Positions 47,132 through 58,195 of a DNA stretch of 64,000 nt are shown one piece after another (the first letter of the stretch is position 1; the number at the start of each line of letters is the position of its first letter). The notes beneath the pieces are model-generated. The model was not told where the DNA came from. It did not search any database and was given only the letters and a program-made list of their open reading frames with translations. The DNA comes from Glandiceps talaboti (lineage: Eukaryota > Hemichordata > Enteropneusta > Spengelidae): positions 17,386,276 to 17,450,275 of the forward strand of contig NC_135568.1 in NCBI RefSeq assembly GCF_964340395.1, in the 5' to 3' direction. A program made the translations under genes and the position numbers.

Positions 47132-47375
47132 TGGATTCACATTGTTTGATAAAAACTTGGATGTTGAACGTATGTTAAACAAGATAAAATGCATTGGTTA
47201 ATCATTCACTTTTATTTATCAGTACCGAGTTGGCATCAAGCCGAATTTATGCAGAAGTGACGTATGAATATATTAAATGCGTTGTAATTGCATTAAAATT
47301 AAGCAGTTGACAAAGCTGCCTTCCAAGTCTCATATGCCACTTCCTCCCTAGTTTTTATCAAATAATATGAATTCA
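47132..47375. mobile_element. Second MITE-like element, about 244 bp
   Basis: The left end (47132-47160) contains attgtttgataaaaacttgg. The right end (about 47346-47375) in reverse complement contains attatttgataaaaactagg. Inside the left half, tcattcact, atcagtaccgagttggcat and gcagaagtgacgta match the left half of the foldback element at 53.6 kb (tcattcact, atcagtacagagctggcat, gcagaagtgacata). gataaaatgc also matches the reverse strand of that element's right end. The two are therefore one family. It lies only 30 bp from the element at 46724-47101. Confidence 0.62.
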
Positions 47376-48000
47376 CAAGATATCTTTTCCCCTTGAAGAT
47401 GTACAGAATACACAGGGGATGCAATCTGGACATTTTACCTCCTAGCTGCATTATCATCAATAAAGTTTACGAAGAATTTGGTTGTTTTCAGAAAACATAT
47501 GGTAGATATATCAAATCTATCCCAGATTAATTAGTAAAAGTAATACAATATTCACATAAAAAAGTTACCAATTCTGGGACATTTGATATGAAAAAATAAC
47601 ATTTTATTTAAAAACAGATGAAAAGTTAGAATTTGTAAATATTTAACTAATAGCAGAATTGTAATAGTTGTTATTGAACAAATACTATTATTTTCATAGA
47701 AAATATATCTTTAGGAACACTTGAAATAATATTTAGTTTAATATATATAACTTTCAATAGAGATCTCAACAATTTGAAAATTTAACTTTTGAATATATGG
47801 AATAGAAGCTTAGGTGCTAAGGTAGAGCAGGATAGCTTTGCAATTAATTAACAGACAAGATATATTAATTGGCGTTACCCCAAGACCTGCCAAGAATGTA
47901 CTTGTTGATGAGCAATGCATCACCAGACACTTGATTATAATTTTCACTGAAGCGTTACTACCAAGAGTCCAGACTAATTATTAGTTTAGCTTAATTACAT
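47376..48000. other. Nothing recognised
   Basis: AT-rich DNA leading into the satellite. No supported feature. Confidence 0.5.
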
Positions 48001-48905
48001 AGGACACTATTATTGATGTACATTTTGTACAACCATTCTCAGTAAACTGTTACAGTAATTTGACTGAACATATTTAATGGTGTACATGTACAAACATTCT
48101 AAATAAACTGAATACAATTTACAATTGTCTGGACACATTCATTGATGTACATGTACAGCCATTCTCAGTAAACTGTTACAATGTTGTAAATTATCTGGAC
48201 ACTTCCATTGATGTAGAGCCATTCTCAGTAAATTGTTTGGACACATTTATTGATGTACAGCCATTCTCAGTAAACTGTTTGGACACATTTATTGATGTAC
48301 AGCTATTCTCAGTAAACTGTTACAATGTTGTAAATTGTTTGGACACATTTATTGATGTACAGCTATTCTCAGTAAACTGTTTGGACACATTTATTGATGT
48401 ACAGCCATTCTCAGTAAACTGTTTGGACACATTTATTGATGTACAGCCATTCTCAGTAAACTGTTTGGACACATTTATTGATGTACAGCCATTCTCAGTA
48501 AACTGTTTGGACACATTTATTGATGTACAGCTATTCTCAGTAAACTGTTTGGACACATTTATTGATGTACAGCCATTCTCAGTAAACTGTTTGGACACAT
48601 TTATTGATGTACAGCCATTCTCAGTAAACTGTTTGGACACATTTATTGATGTACAGCCATTCTCAGTAAATTGTTTGGACACATTTATTGATGTACAGCC
48701 ATTCTCAGTAAACTGTTTGGACACATTTATTGATGTACAGCTATTCTCAGTAAACTGTTACAATGTTGTAAATTGTCTTGACACTTCTCTTGATGTACAG
48801 CCATTCTCAGTAAACTGTCTGGACACATTTATTGATGTACAGCCATTTTCAGTAAACTGTTACAATATTGTCAATCGTCTGGAAACTTTTATTAATGTAG
48901 TGACC
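48001..48905. repeat. 42/60-bp satellite array, about 15 regular plus 4 degenerate copies
   Basis: The core unit is 42 bp (ggacacatttattgatgtac, agc(c/t)attctcagtaaact, gttt). From 48237 on the units are nearly identical. Units 2, 12 and 14 of the regular block are extended to 60 bp by 18 bases containing tacaatgttgtaaattg. An agc(t)attc variant marks units 2, 3, 7 and 12. Upstream (48001-48236) four copies are degenerate, and traces continue past 48905. Both 42 and 60 are multiples of three, so a 223-codon frame (48237-48908) and a 134-codon antisense frame (48320-48724) stay open. They show only the 14-residue repeat and no signal peptide or flanking coding sequence, so neither is treated as a gene. 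Confidence 0.97.
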
Positions 48906-51206
48906 TGATACCCAATACACTTTTACAGTCTTTTTCATTGTCAACTGACATACACACTCACTAAACATTTAGAGTTTTCACCATTGCCTGGGCAATTTCA
49001 TTTGATATGAAAGCCATTCTTATTGAACATTACCATATTGTACAATGTACAGACAGTTTTTATTGGATCCCATTACACATTTTATTGATAGACAACATAT
49101 TGATGTACATTGATTGCCACAATTCAGCTTTATGAACTTGCAGCCCCAGCTTTTAAAAACACATAAAGGGGAAACCCTGGTAACCAGACTGTGGAACCCA
49201 GGTAGATTTTACCTTATCGTCCCTCATAAAACACGATAGCATCTGATAGACACATTTGTGAGTCAGCAGACAACTTTCATGTTAGACACAAACATCATGT
49301 GACAGCACTTTTGTTTTCATTTTTGGTTCTGAACTCTACGTTACTTTTTTGGCAAGGTAGCAATGATGTCAGCCTTCATTACTATTAAAGCTGGTACTAA
49401 AAGCATGTTTCTGTGGTTAAAATTGATTATAACACTAATTAAATTATCAGTATTGTCAGAAATATGAAAATTAACATGCTAATAGGAGTATGCTAATTAG
49501 TTAAAATCAGCAGTAAACACTAAACATGTTCTCAGGCTCGGTCACTATATTCTTTTCACAATTTCTGTAAATTCTTCCTTCAAAAAATAAAATTTACACT
49601 AAATGGTTCAATGGTTTTGATTAAATGAAGTATGTCTTTACCAGTTGTTTTGCCAATGTGTACACTAGTTTGATGTTCATATTTAAACAATCTTGAAAGA
49701 CGTACAGACCATTTTCTTGTTTGTCAACAAATTATAAAGTTATGTGATATTAATCAGACTTGGTCACTTGGTGATCCTATCTTGATTCGACAACTAAAAC
49801 AACAGTTTATAGAAGAATTTTGACAAATCTTTGTACAAGACACAGACCCCTAAAATCCTTTACTTAATGCCATTGATGAATGGTGACATGATTTAAAAGC
49901 CTATTGTAATTTAGTCCTGCATTCAGAGACCAGACAAACTTAGAATTATGGCTGAAAAGAACATGGGAGAGGGGGGCAGGAGCTAATAAATCTACCAATC
50001 TGGCAGATCTCAAAGAGTCTTTCGAACTACAATTTTTCAACTCTATATGATACCACAAGTTTGTAAATTACCAGCCCAAATGAAGTATAACCTTCATAGA
50101 TTTTACATAATTATAACCCTATCAAAATCCACCAGCAATTTAATAGGTCAGAAATTTCATATATTGACAACACAGGTATTATTTCATTCGGTAATCACCC
50201 ATTTTTGACAATTTACAAATTATGACGCATTTTCGTAAATTACCATTCACTATTTTCATAATATAATAATAGTAAAGTAGAAAATTACACAATTTGACTC
50301 AGAGAAGAAGAAAAGAAAATACTAAATTGTTTTCTCTCAAACCACAATGACAGGCTGTCATACATCTATTACCTGACAGTTTTAGCTATTACAATTTTCA
50401 TTTCATTTCTTCTTTGCACTTTTTGTAATTATATGTTTCAGTCTCTCATCTGTTTCTGGTTCTATTTCCATGGTAACACTAGTATGTGTCAGACCACTAA
50501 TGAGTACCACCGTGGTTTAGGAAGCCCCAGTATCTGTACCTACAACTATTTCATTCATTGACATATTTGTCCATACTTTTTACTTATTTTTAAAAAGCTG
50601 TATTGCTGTATAAAGTATATATTATTACCTAGTGAGTGAAAGCTATCAGCAGTCACAAATTCATAATTTGTTGTTGAACAACTGAAATAATCTTATTTAT
50701 CCTGTTTACACACAGACATCAAGTCAGTGTACCAGGCATTACACATTACATGTAGTGGAAGATAAGAAGAATTGAACTGTTTCTAGACATTTTTTTTCAA
50801 TTACAAACAAAATTTCAATTTTATTTGAATTTTAGCAAAAAGTAATATCTATATTTGTTGAGCTTTGCCATTTGTTAATTATGTCTTTACAATACTGTTA
50901 GTACAAAGTGTGTGCTTTCAGCTCTTAGAAGGGTTATTTCTGAAACGTCAGCTATTTTCTACTATACTGGACCCCAAACATTTCACCATAACAAGTTTTT
51001 GCATCTGTCCATGATCTTAACTACTACTTAATTTTTGCATTCACTTCAAAATTCTTAGTTTAATATTCTTCTTTCATTTCATTTCAATGACTTTCTTTCA
51101 AGTTATTATATGATAAGTTGACAAATACAAAGAGTATCAAGAAAACGATTAGAGTATCTGGCTAAATACGGTGCATATAAAGGCTGCAATGGATTGTATT
51201 CTCCCA
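48906..51206. other. Mostly unrecognised; possible decayed coding at 49740-50060
   Basis: AT-rich DNA. Around 49750-50060 the + strand can be read, with several in-frame stops, as protein-like sequence (for example LGDPILIRQLKQQFIEEF, then further along LKAYCNLVLH). It might be a LINE linker region. No catalytic motif is present, so I do not assign it. The rest shows nothing. Confidence 0.3.
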
Positions 51207-51350
51207 AGAGAGTTGAGGAAGTATTATGGGATGTTGTGCCGCTATAGATCCATGCCAGGAATAACAAATCATAAAAGGGCTGAGCACAGAGTGGGAAAGT
51301 GATATATAAAAACCAACATCATTATTATTATAACTACTATTATTATCACT
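51207..51350 (+). mobile_element. SINE copy 2, 5'-truncated
   Basis: Shares with the 20.7-kb copy the block tgttgtgcc(a/g)ctatag(g/a)t plus ccatgccagg (51233-51259). The tail follows: ggctgagcacagagtggg, then aaagtgatatataaaaacc, then attattatta units to 51350. The tail fits the CR1/L2-type 3' end better than the first copy (aaagtg..tatataaa). The tRNA-like head is not visible, so this copy appears truncated at its 5' end. The next array starts directly after the tail. Confidence 0.68.
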
Positions 51351-51355
51351 AGACA

Positions 51356-51683
51356 GTTTCCCATGAACCCTTGCAGGAAATCCCCAAACTGGCCAAACAC
51401 ATTGTCAAGTACTGTAGGGTATTCCCATAAACCCTTGTAGGAAATCCCAAAACTGGCCAAACACATTGTCAAGTACAGTAGGGTTTCCCATAAACCCTTG
51501 CAGGAAATCCCCAAACTGGCCAAACACATTGTCAAGTAGTACAGTAGGTTTTCCCATAAACCCTTGCAGGAAATCCCCAAACTGGCCAAACACATTGTCA
51601 AGTAGTACAGTATGGGTTTTCCCATAAACCCTTGCAGGAAATCCCCAAACTGGCCAAACACATTGTCAAGTAGTACAGTAGGG
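51356..51683. repeat. 63-68-bp minisatellite, five copies
   Basis: Copies start at about 51356, 51420, 51483, 51548 and 51616. The consensus pieces are tttcccataaacccttgcag, gaaatccccaaactggccaa, acacattgtcaagta and (gta)cagtaggg. Unit length grows rightwards (about 64 to 68) through small insertions at the unit junction. Antisense frames at 51269-51724 and 51405-51593 reflect the array and are not genes. Confidence 0.95.
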
Positions 51684-52855
51684 TTTCTCTGTTGACAACA
51701 TTTCAAATTTGGGTAAGTTACCAAGGTGCTGGTTTATTTAATCATCCATACATGTTTCAATTGATATCAGTAATTACTACTGAAATAAGTCTCAAATAAC
51801 TAAATAAGATTGACAGCAAATTCATTTACTAGAAACAGATTTTCATGTTTTGGGAATGAACTAGCTAGGCTGTATGCCTTCAGACACACATTTACCAAAT
51901 TGATTGAAGTGTCACATTCCATGTAAGCAACATTATTTTTTCTCTGCCAGAAATCCTAACACAATTACAATTACTTGAAACAAAATGAAAAGTGTTGGCA
52001 TGTTTTCATTTATACACGAAAACAAATTGATAAACAGAATTAGACTTTCATTTGCAATAAAATCAGTAAAAGATATTCAGTTTGACTCTTCTGTAATACA
52101 AAATCATATCATTTTAATATTTGCTATGCATGTTACTCACAAAACAACTTTAGACATCGTAAAGTATTAAATGCAATATTTTTCAGACATGTTCATCATT
52201 GTGAAATAAGTGTTCCATATGATGTTCTAAAGTGACAAGTAAGTATAATGATGTCGCAAACTATTTTCAAAATATGCGTAGCGTACTGAACCGTAAAAAC
52301 TAATCCCAGTGGTTGCCATGGTAATATGTCATTGCTTTCTGAAGCTATAAAGTCTTTTTGTGAATGATGAGAAGACCTCTTTTGCTTCACCCAGGCAAAC
52401 GTTTTAAAAGGACAATTGATATACACTTCATGTGAAATACTAGGAATCAGTCTTGTTATTTTACCAGTTAACAGACATGCAGGGATCTCTAACCTGTCTA
52501 GCTCAGAATCTAACGATTCTTTTCAAAAGGCGGTAATCACAACACGTGATCTACATGTATGTTACATATAAAGTATTCATGTGTAAATGTTACATCAAAT
52601 CTAATTGATGAAAGATTGTATGACATCATATTATTTTCAAATATAATAATTACATTGGTACATAGAATGTAAGCATGTAACTTTGTAACTATGACATCAT
52701 ACTATTTCTTAATTAATTAAATTTCAGCATTTTAAGAATGGGCTGTTTATGACAAGTTACAATGTATAAATGAATTTGTATATTTTTTTATTGTTAGGAC
52801 TGTGTAAATGCAAAGTTTATCATTTGTAAAAGCATGATTAATGAACACTTTTAGG
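51684..52855. other. Nothing recognised
   Basis: AT-rich unique-looking DNA. Frames at 51985-52170 and 52196-52426 are not recognisable. Confidence 0.5.
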
Positions 52856-52858
52856 TAC

Positions 52859-52962
52859 AAATTTCAGTAGTATTTTTGTAATTTATGCAAATTTCAGTAT
52901 TTTGACATATTTTTGTAATCTATGTAAATTTCAGTATTTTCACATATTTTTGTAATCTAGGT
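52859..52962. repeat. 30-37-bp tandem repeat, three copies
   Basis: aaatttcagt(a)..ttttgtaat occurs at 52859, 52889 and 52926. The last two copies (atg(c/t)aaatttcagtatttt then (g/c)acatatttttgtaatct) differ at only two or three positions, and the first lacks the acatat segment. Confidence 0.85.
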
Positions 52963-53612
52963 GATTATACAAATATCATTATGGTAGTAACATGAATCAG
53001 AGCAACAAATGAATGGTCATTGACAGGCATTGAAAGGGAAAAGTCATTTTTTCAGCACAAGTAATCACCAAGAGTTTTTTAAGGGCATAAGTAGATAGAG
53101 TTAAATCCCTAAGTACATTACCTGGGTTTCTTATCACAAATAAGATGTAGTATAGCAAAGGCTACTAGATTGGACTAGATATCCCCTCTGTTACCAGGGT
53201 TTCCAAACCTTAGCAAAAACACTAACAATAATTTGCCAACAGTAGGAATAAGAACATGTTCCCTAAAGTTTTAATGAGATATTAGTTACTTCTTATCAAA
53301 GCTGTAGAGGAAACTGTAATTTTCCGCCATTCTTCCTGTGTTAGACCACTAGCTGCCAAAGCTATAGAAGATTTAGAAACACATAATGATGCAATACCCC
53401 ATTCCTTACACATTTCTTCTCATGGGTGGGGGGGGGGAGACAGAGTCACCAATACCACCTGCTGATTCATCAGATAACATGTCCAACATGGCTTATAATT
53501 AGATTTTCTTTTACATTTTTAACCTTTCCGATAACTGTGAGTAAACATTTTTACACGTAAGCACCGTCATGTTTTATTCAGTATTTAATTTACTTACAAA
53601 ATAGCACTTATA
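52963..53612. other. Nothing recognised apart from a G-run
   Basis: A run of ten G at 53428-53437 (preceded by gggt) is the only notable item. The remainder is AT-rich without supported features. Confidence 0.5.
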
Positions 53613-53900
53613 TGGATATTACATGACATAAAATAGTTGGAGTCATTCACTTTAACTTATCAGTACAGAGCTGGCATTGATCTGAAATTAGGCAGAAGTG
53701 ACATACAGGCCTTGCTAGGCAACTTCCATTAAATGTGTTGTGGACTGTTACTATTAGTGTAATTGTTTAACAACATAAGCAGTCAACAATACATTTAATG
53801 GAAGCTGCCTAGCAAGGCCCATATATTACTTAATTTTTGCCTGTGTTCAGATCGAGGTGAATGAAACCAAAGCATTTTATCTCATCTAACATACAAGTTT
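53613..53900. mobile_element. Foldback element with strong inner arms
   Basis: The inner arms are ggccttgctaggcaacttcc plus attaaatgtgtt (53708-53739) and the reverse complement of 53788-53819, differing at about 2 of 32 positions around a 48-base loop. Weaker complementarity continues outward: catgacataaaat..tcattcac on the left matches atgagataaaatg..tcattcac read from the right end. The left half is related to the element at 47132-47375. The whole can fold into one long imperfect hairpin, typical of foldback MITEs. No coding capacity. Confidence 0.72.
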
Positions 53901-55428
53901 TCATTCAAGGGGAATATTCAAGACTTCTAAGTGCTTGTTCCCTTCCATGTAAAGCATATCTCATGAATATTCATTGAACAACTATGAATATATTAATAAC
54001 AGTCCAAAGCAAAGATACCCTATAAAGGCACAAGATCGATTTGATGTTTCTCTGAAATCAAAAGTAATTGTAGGTGATGTACATTAAAATAAACACTGCT
54101 ATGTGCTGACACTCCAGTAGCTCAATGCAGCAAGTTGCTTGTTTACTTCTTGATCAAACGTGAGCTTTGTATGTTACATTTTTGTTTTTCAGGTTTTGTA
54201 CCATACCATACCGTAAAACAAAGATTGTTGAGTGATGAAATGGCTCTCCAGATCCTGTATGTTTCCACAAATGTCTTTGTTTCCTCAAATAGAGTTACAA
54301 TTTAAACATGTTTTCAACTATTACAGCTATTAAGCTTGAAGTTACAGTATAATGTTACGTTGATGTTCACTGCATAACATGTTTAGAAGTAATTTTGAAA
54401 TTTCCCTTATTCATATTTGGAAACAATTCTGTTGGTCTGATATTTTAGTTTATTGGAAAACAACGATATTGTATTTCACTTCTGTTATTAAACAATATTG
54501 ATTTTGTTTTTTATGTCACTGGAAACCTAAAACTAAAATAACAAATTTTACTAATAGTATTTGTGTTATAGTGCAAATATTAAATGATAAAACATGTCTG
54601 GACATAATAATGCAAACAATAAAATATTCCGAAATCAGATATTATCTTTATCTTTAAAAGGGAAATGGGTATTTCTTTTTTTTAGTTTTGATTAGAAAAA
54701 CAACTCTACTAATGTTTTTTTTTCCTTTAAAAAAACAGTGCATCACACACCTAGACTGTGTTTACAACTCAATGAATTGCAAAGAAGTAAAAAGGGTTTG
54801 AAAATATTTTTAATATACGTGCTGAAATTGAATGTTAAATAAACTGTGTGACCACAAATGATCCAATTACTATGTCATGCCTAGTATGTGTATATGGCTG
54901 TCACTTCCTGAGATATTTATGCATGGTAACATTTCGGAGGGACGTAACAGATGTATGGTCAGACTAGACATGATACAGTGATTACTACAAATAAACTCAG
55001 CATTTAAGCATTGCCAATAGTAATGGTTCCGTATCTGTATCTAAATAAATAATTTATGTCAAATGACTAGATAACTTGTATATATGGTCAGCAAAGGGAG
55101 AAGGCATTTAGTCCAGCTGGAAGGATGCTTTGAAGACATCAACAGATCCAGTGACATAAAGCTTAACATAGATAAAATAATAGGGAGCACTGATTTATAA
55201 ATACACATTTATTTGATGTATGCAATGCACGATTACACATTTAAGCAGAGCTTGCTTTCATCGCAATATTTCTATAATCTAACAATACTTCATTAGAGAA
55301 AGAAGAAACTAATAAAGTTTGCCTAAACTCATCCCATCAAAAAAATTGTCTTTAACCACTACGTTTAAACTTCCCTTTCTATAAATTGATATCTTGATAA
55401 TTGATAAAGAGGCTGGTTATTATTTTGT
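53901..55428. other. Nothing recognised
   Basis: AT-rich DNA with T- and A-runs near 54680-54740. No supported feature. Confidence 0.5.
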
Positions 55429-56511
55429 TTGTTTACTCTAAGCTTTATTTTATATGTTAAAAATCACACCACCTGTTGTCCACAAGCTGCTTCCAGAAGA
55501 CACAGACCAATCCCTTTTACCATCTGGTGCAAGGTTGAGATCCTGTCCATCAAACATCAACTACATTGTATAGCCCACTCATATAGTGAATTATGCATTG
55601 ATACCAATATGTATTGGTGTCATCAGCAGCAGCCATATTTGACCAGTCAAAGAGTATATAACCCCTGACAAAACAGAAATGCTAGCTTGGCAGTTCGCAT
55701 GTAAAATGTTAGTACTAAAAGTTGAATGGCAAATTATACCAGCAGTTCGTGATATACAGGTATCTGAGAATTGAACGGTTAAAGCCATGTATTGGAACTG
55801 CTAGGTATATAGTTCTTAACATTTAGTTCATTATTGTAACTGCTAACTTGTATAAGTTCTTAGCATTTAAGAGACCACACATGTGCAAATTTAATGCATA
55901 ACTGTGATACGTACATAACTTTTACAGGGTGAATATACAGGTATGCCCAATAATAATCTTCGTGAATACACATGTATTGCTTCTCATATGATTTATAAAT
56001 GAAGAAATTTGTCGATCAAATCTTTAAAGTTATCCAACAAAATAATGTATTTTGTTTATGCACAAACACCTCCTTGACTACTTTAATTCCTAAAATCTAT
56101 ATTTTTGAAAATTTAATGCATGAAATAAAATGCCTGCTGCTGATGGCAAAAGAAAGTAATAACAGTTACTATTTTATGGCACAGTATATGCATATAGAAG
56201 CTTTACAATTGCAACGTTCCATTTTTATGTTTTTTATCATAAACATCTGCCACTGTTTTTATATTTCACGATAAAAATTCATGATGTCGCTACACGATTC
56301 TTAACACAAAAGTAACAATGTACTTTATAGTTTTATATCAATATAAAATGTTTCTGTGCTTGATTGAAAATGGGAATCTTAAATTGGCCAGATGTTACAT
56401 TAACTTTTCACAAGAACCAACTGTTATCTAGCTAAACAAAAGATATAGTTGGCAATTAATCCATATATCAAATCTCATTGAGCTTTATGCTTAGAAAAAT
56501 TGAAAATAAAA
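55429..56511. other. Nothing recognised
   Basis: Short frames at 55429-55668, 55591-55788 and 55999-56274 have no identifiable domain. AT-rich, non-repetitive. Confidence 0.45.
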
Positions 56512-56756
56512 ATAAGGGTCTGGTCAGTTTCGTCAGATGCGGGGGGGGGGGAGCAATTTGCATAACTCTGTGTAGAAGGATTAGTTTCTTATAGGATGGT
56601 GCTGTCTTGGAAAGTATTTGATATACATATAGAAGACATACATGGTAGTCAAAGAGTAAACTTACCGAGTCACAATGAAATACCACAATGAATATGATAT
56701 GGGGAGAGGCCCCCCCCCCCCCCCCCCACTCCAAAGAAACTGACCTGTTCCTAATT
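56512..56756. mobile_element. Inverted-repeat element with G-run/C-run termini
   Basis: Left: ggtcagtttc (56522-56531), then gtcagatgc and eleven G (56541-56551). Right: eighteen C (56710-56727), then actccaaa and gaaactgacc (56736-56745). The 10-bp ends are exact inverted repeats, and the homopolymer runs are complementary in the same register, giving arms of about 30 bp around a 160-bp interior. Weaker complementarity (aataaggg versus aattagga) continues outward. It fits a small non-autonomous DNA element. The 116-codon antisense frame here owes its Gly and Pro runs to the homopolymers. Confidence 0.6.
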
Positions 56757-57685
56757 TGTATGTCGTCACTTACACTGATGTAATTATTTGGTCTCACCAT
56801 TTCAGGGTATGTCTTCAATTGATATTTGCAATTTGAAGTCTTAATTAAGTCTTTACCATCTGAAGTTGTGCTGACAGAATTGTCATCTCAAATTGTGTCA
56901 TGTCTTTTATTTTCAAACATTCAAGTAAATTTATCGTGAATATGGTACACATTATACTGTATTTTCACATAATCTGAAAGTATTATTACATCTTAATTAT
57001 TGTTGAGAACTAACAAATGAATTGGATTTCCAAGTTTGTTACCAAAAACATTCTTTTTCTATTCTATACCATACATAAACATAGAACATTAAGCTGCAGT
57101 TGCATATGTTGGAAATTATATCTACCTATACATGAATGAGGTATAATCACATCAAACATCTAATTCTGCAGCATGCAAGTGTACAACCAGCAATGCTTCA
57201 GTTGTTTTGAGCATTAATTACCACAATAAGAACTGTAAACAATGTAAAAATATCTCAGTTTCAACATCAATGCATCTAAATGTAGTCTGACATCTGTGGC
57301 CACTGATGAATATTAAATCACATCATTCTGTAAAACAATCCCTTGATTAATCTGTGTACCATACAATGTATTGCTGCACTACCCTACAATCCTCTTTGTT
57401 GTCCAAGGTAATTCAATGCAATTAATAGCAAATTTATTATGCTATTCTGTGAGGCATCATCTGGAGGTTGTCAAAGGATTCTCATTATATTTTTTCTCTC
57501 AAATAATATCGTGCATGCTGTAAATTAGCTGGTCATTATATTATATGGCAAACATCAAATGCAAGTTCAAGGAGATCGTTAAAGTCAGTGCTATGGGTTA
57601 CAAGGAATGCAACAATTTATTATGATTGCCCTGACCACGGATATATATCCAATAATATAGACAATGGGTAATTGACATGAAAATT
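56757..57685. other. Nothing recognised
   Basis: AT-rich unique-looking DNA with no supported feature. Confidence 0.5.
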
Positions 57686-57689
57686 TGTT

Positions 57690-58195
57690 TAAGTCTGTGT
57701 GTGTATATGTGTGTAGCATATATGCATACATGTATTGTGTTCTGAGGCAGAGACTGAGGTAAATACATGTATTGGAAATGTAATGTGTGTGTGCATATTA
57801 TGTAATTGTGTACATGTATGTGCACATGTATAAATGTAACGTGTGTTACATGTGTGTGTGCGTGTGCATGTATGCATTTACAAAATATGTACAGATTATA
57901 AAAAGGTAATTGAATACATTATGTGTCGTGTGTGCATGCATCCTTGCATGCATATATATATGGTACAGTGTACATGTATATAGTTAGCATGTGTGTGCAT
58001 ACATACAAATTCCATGTGAGAATGTGTGTACGTACATGTATACACACATCCTTTAGCCTGTATGAGTATACAAGCATGTAAATATATATGATATGTATGT
58101 GTGTGTGCATGTGTGAATGAGTGTGTACCATGTATGTCTGTAAGGCATGTATGTGTATATGTCTTCATGTGTGTATGTTTGTGTATGTTAGCAAT
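57690..58195. repeat. Degenerate TG/TA/CA-rich tract, about 500 bp
   Basis: Dominated by gtgtgtg, catgtatg, tacatgtat and atatatat words with no fixed period. Long alternating purine-pyrimidine stretches occur. It creates His/Thr/Cys/Tyr-rich antisense frames (57598-57877 and 57896-58168), which are not genes. Likely a decayed dinucleotide or tetranucleotide microsatellite. Confidence 0.85.

Noticed and set aside
48237-48908. 223-codon frame with a 14-residue repeat as a secreted Cys-repeat protein
   Set aside because: Satellite unit of 42/60 bp; the antisense strand is also open. No leader peptide and no non-repeat coding sequence.
49740-50060. Decayed LINE coding region
   Set aside because: Readable protein-like stretches are interrupted by several stops and lack any endonuclease or reverse-transcriptase motif.
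49173-53211. Inverted match of ggaaaccctggtaac between 49173 and about 53205
   Set aside because: Only 15 bases match and flanks do not; a few such matches are expected in a window of this size.
57598-58168. His/Thr-rich antisense proteins
   Set aside because: Artefacts of the TG/TA-rich tract.
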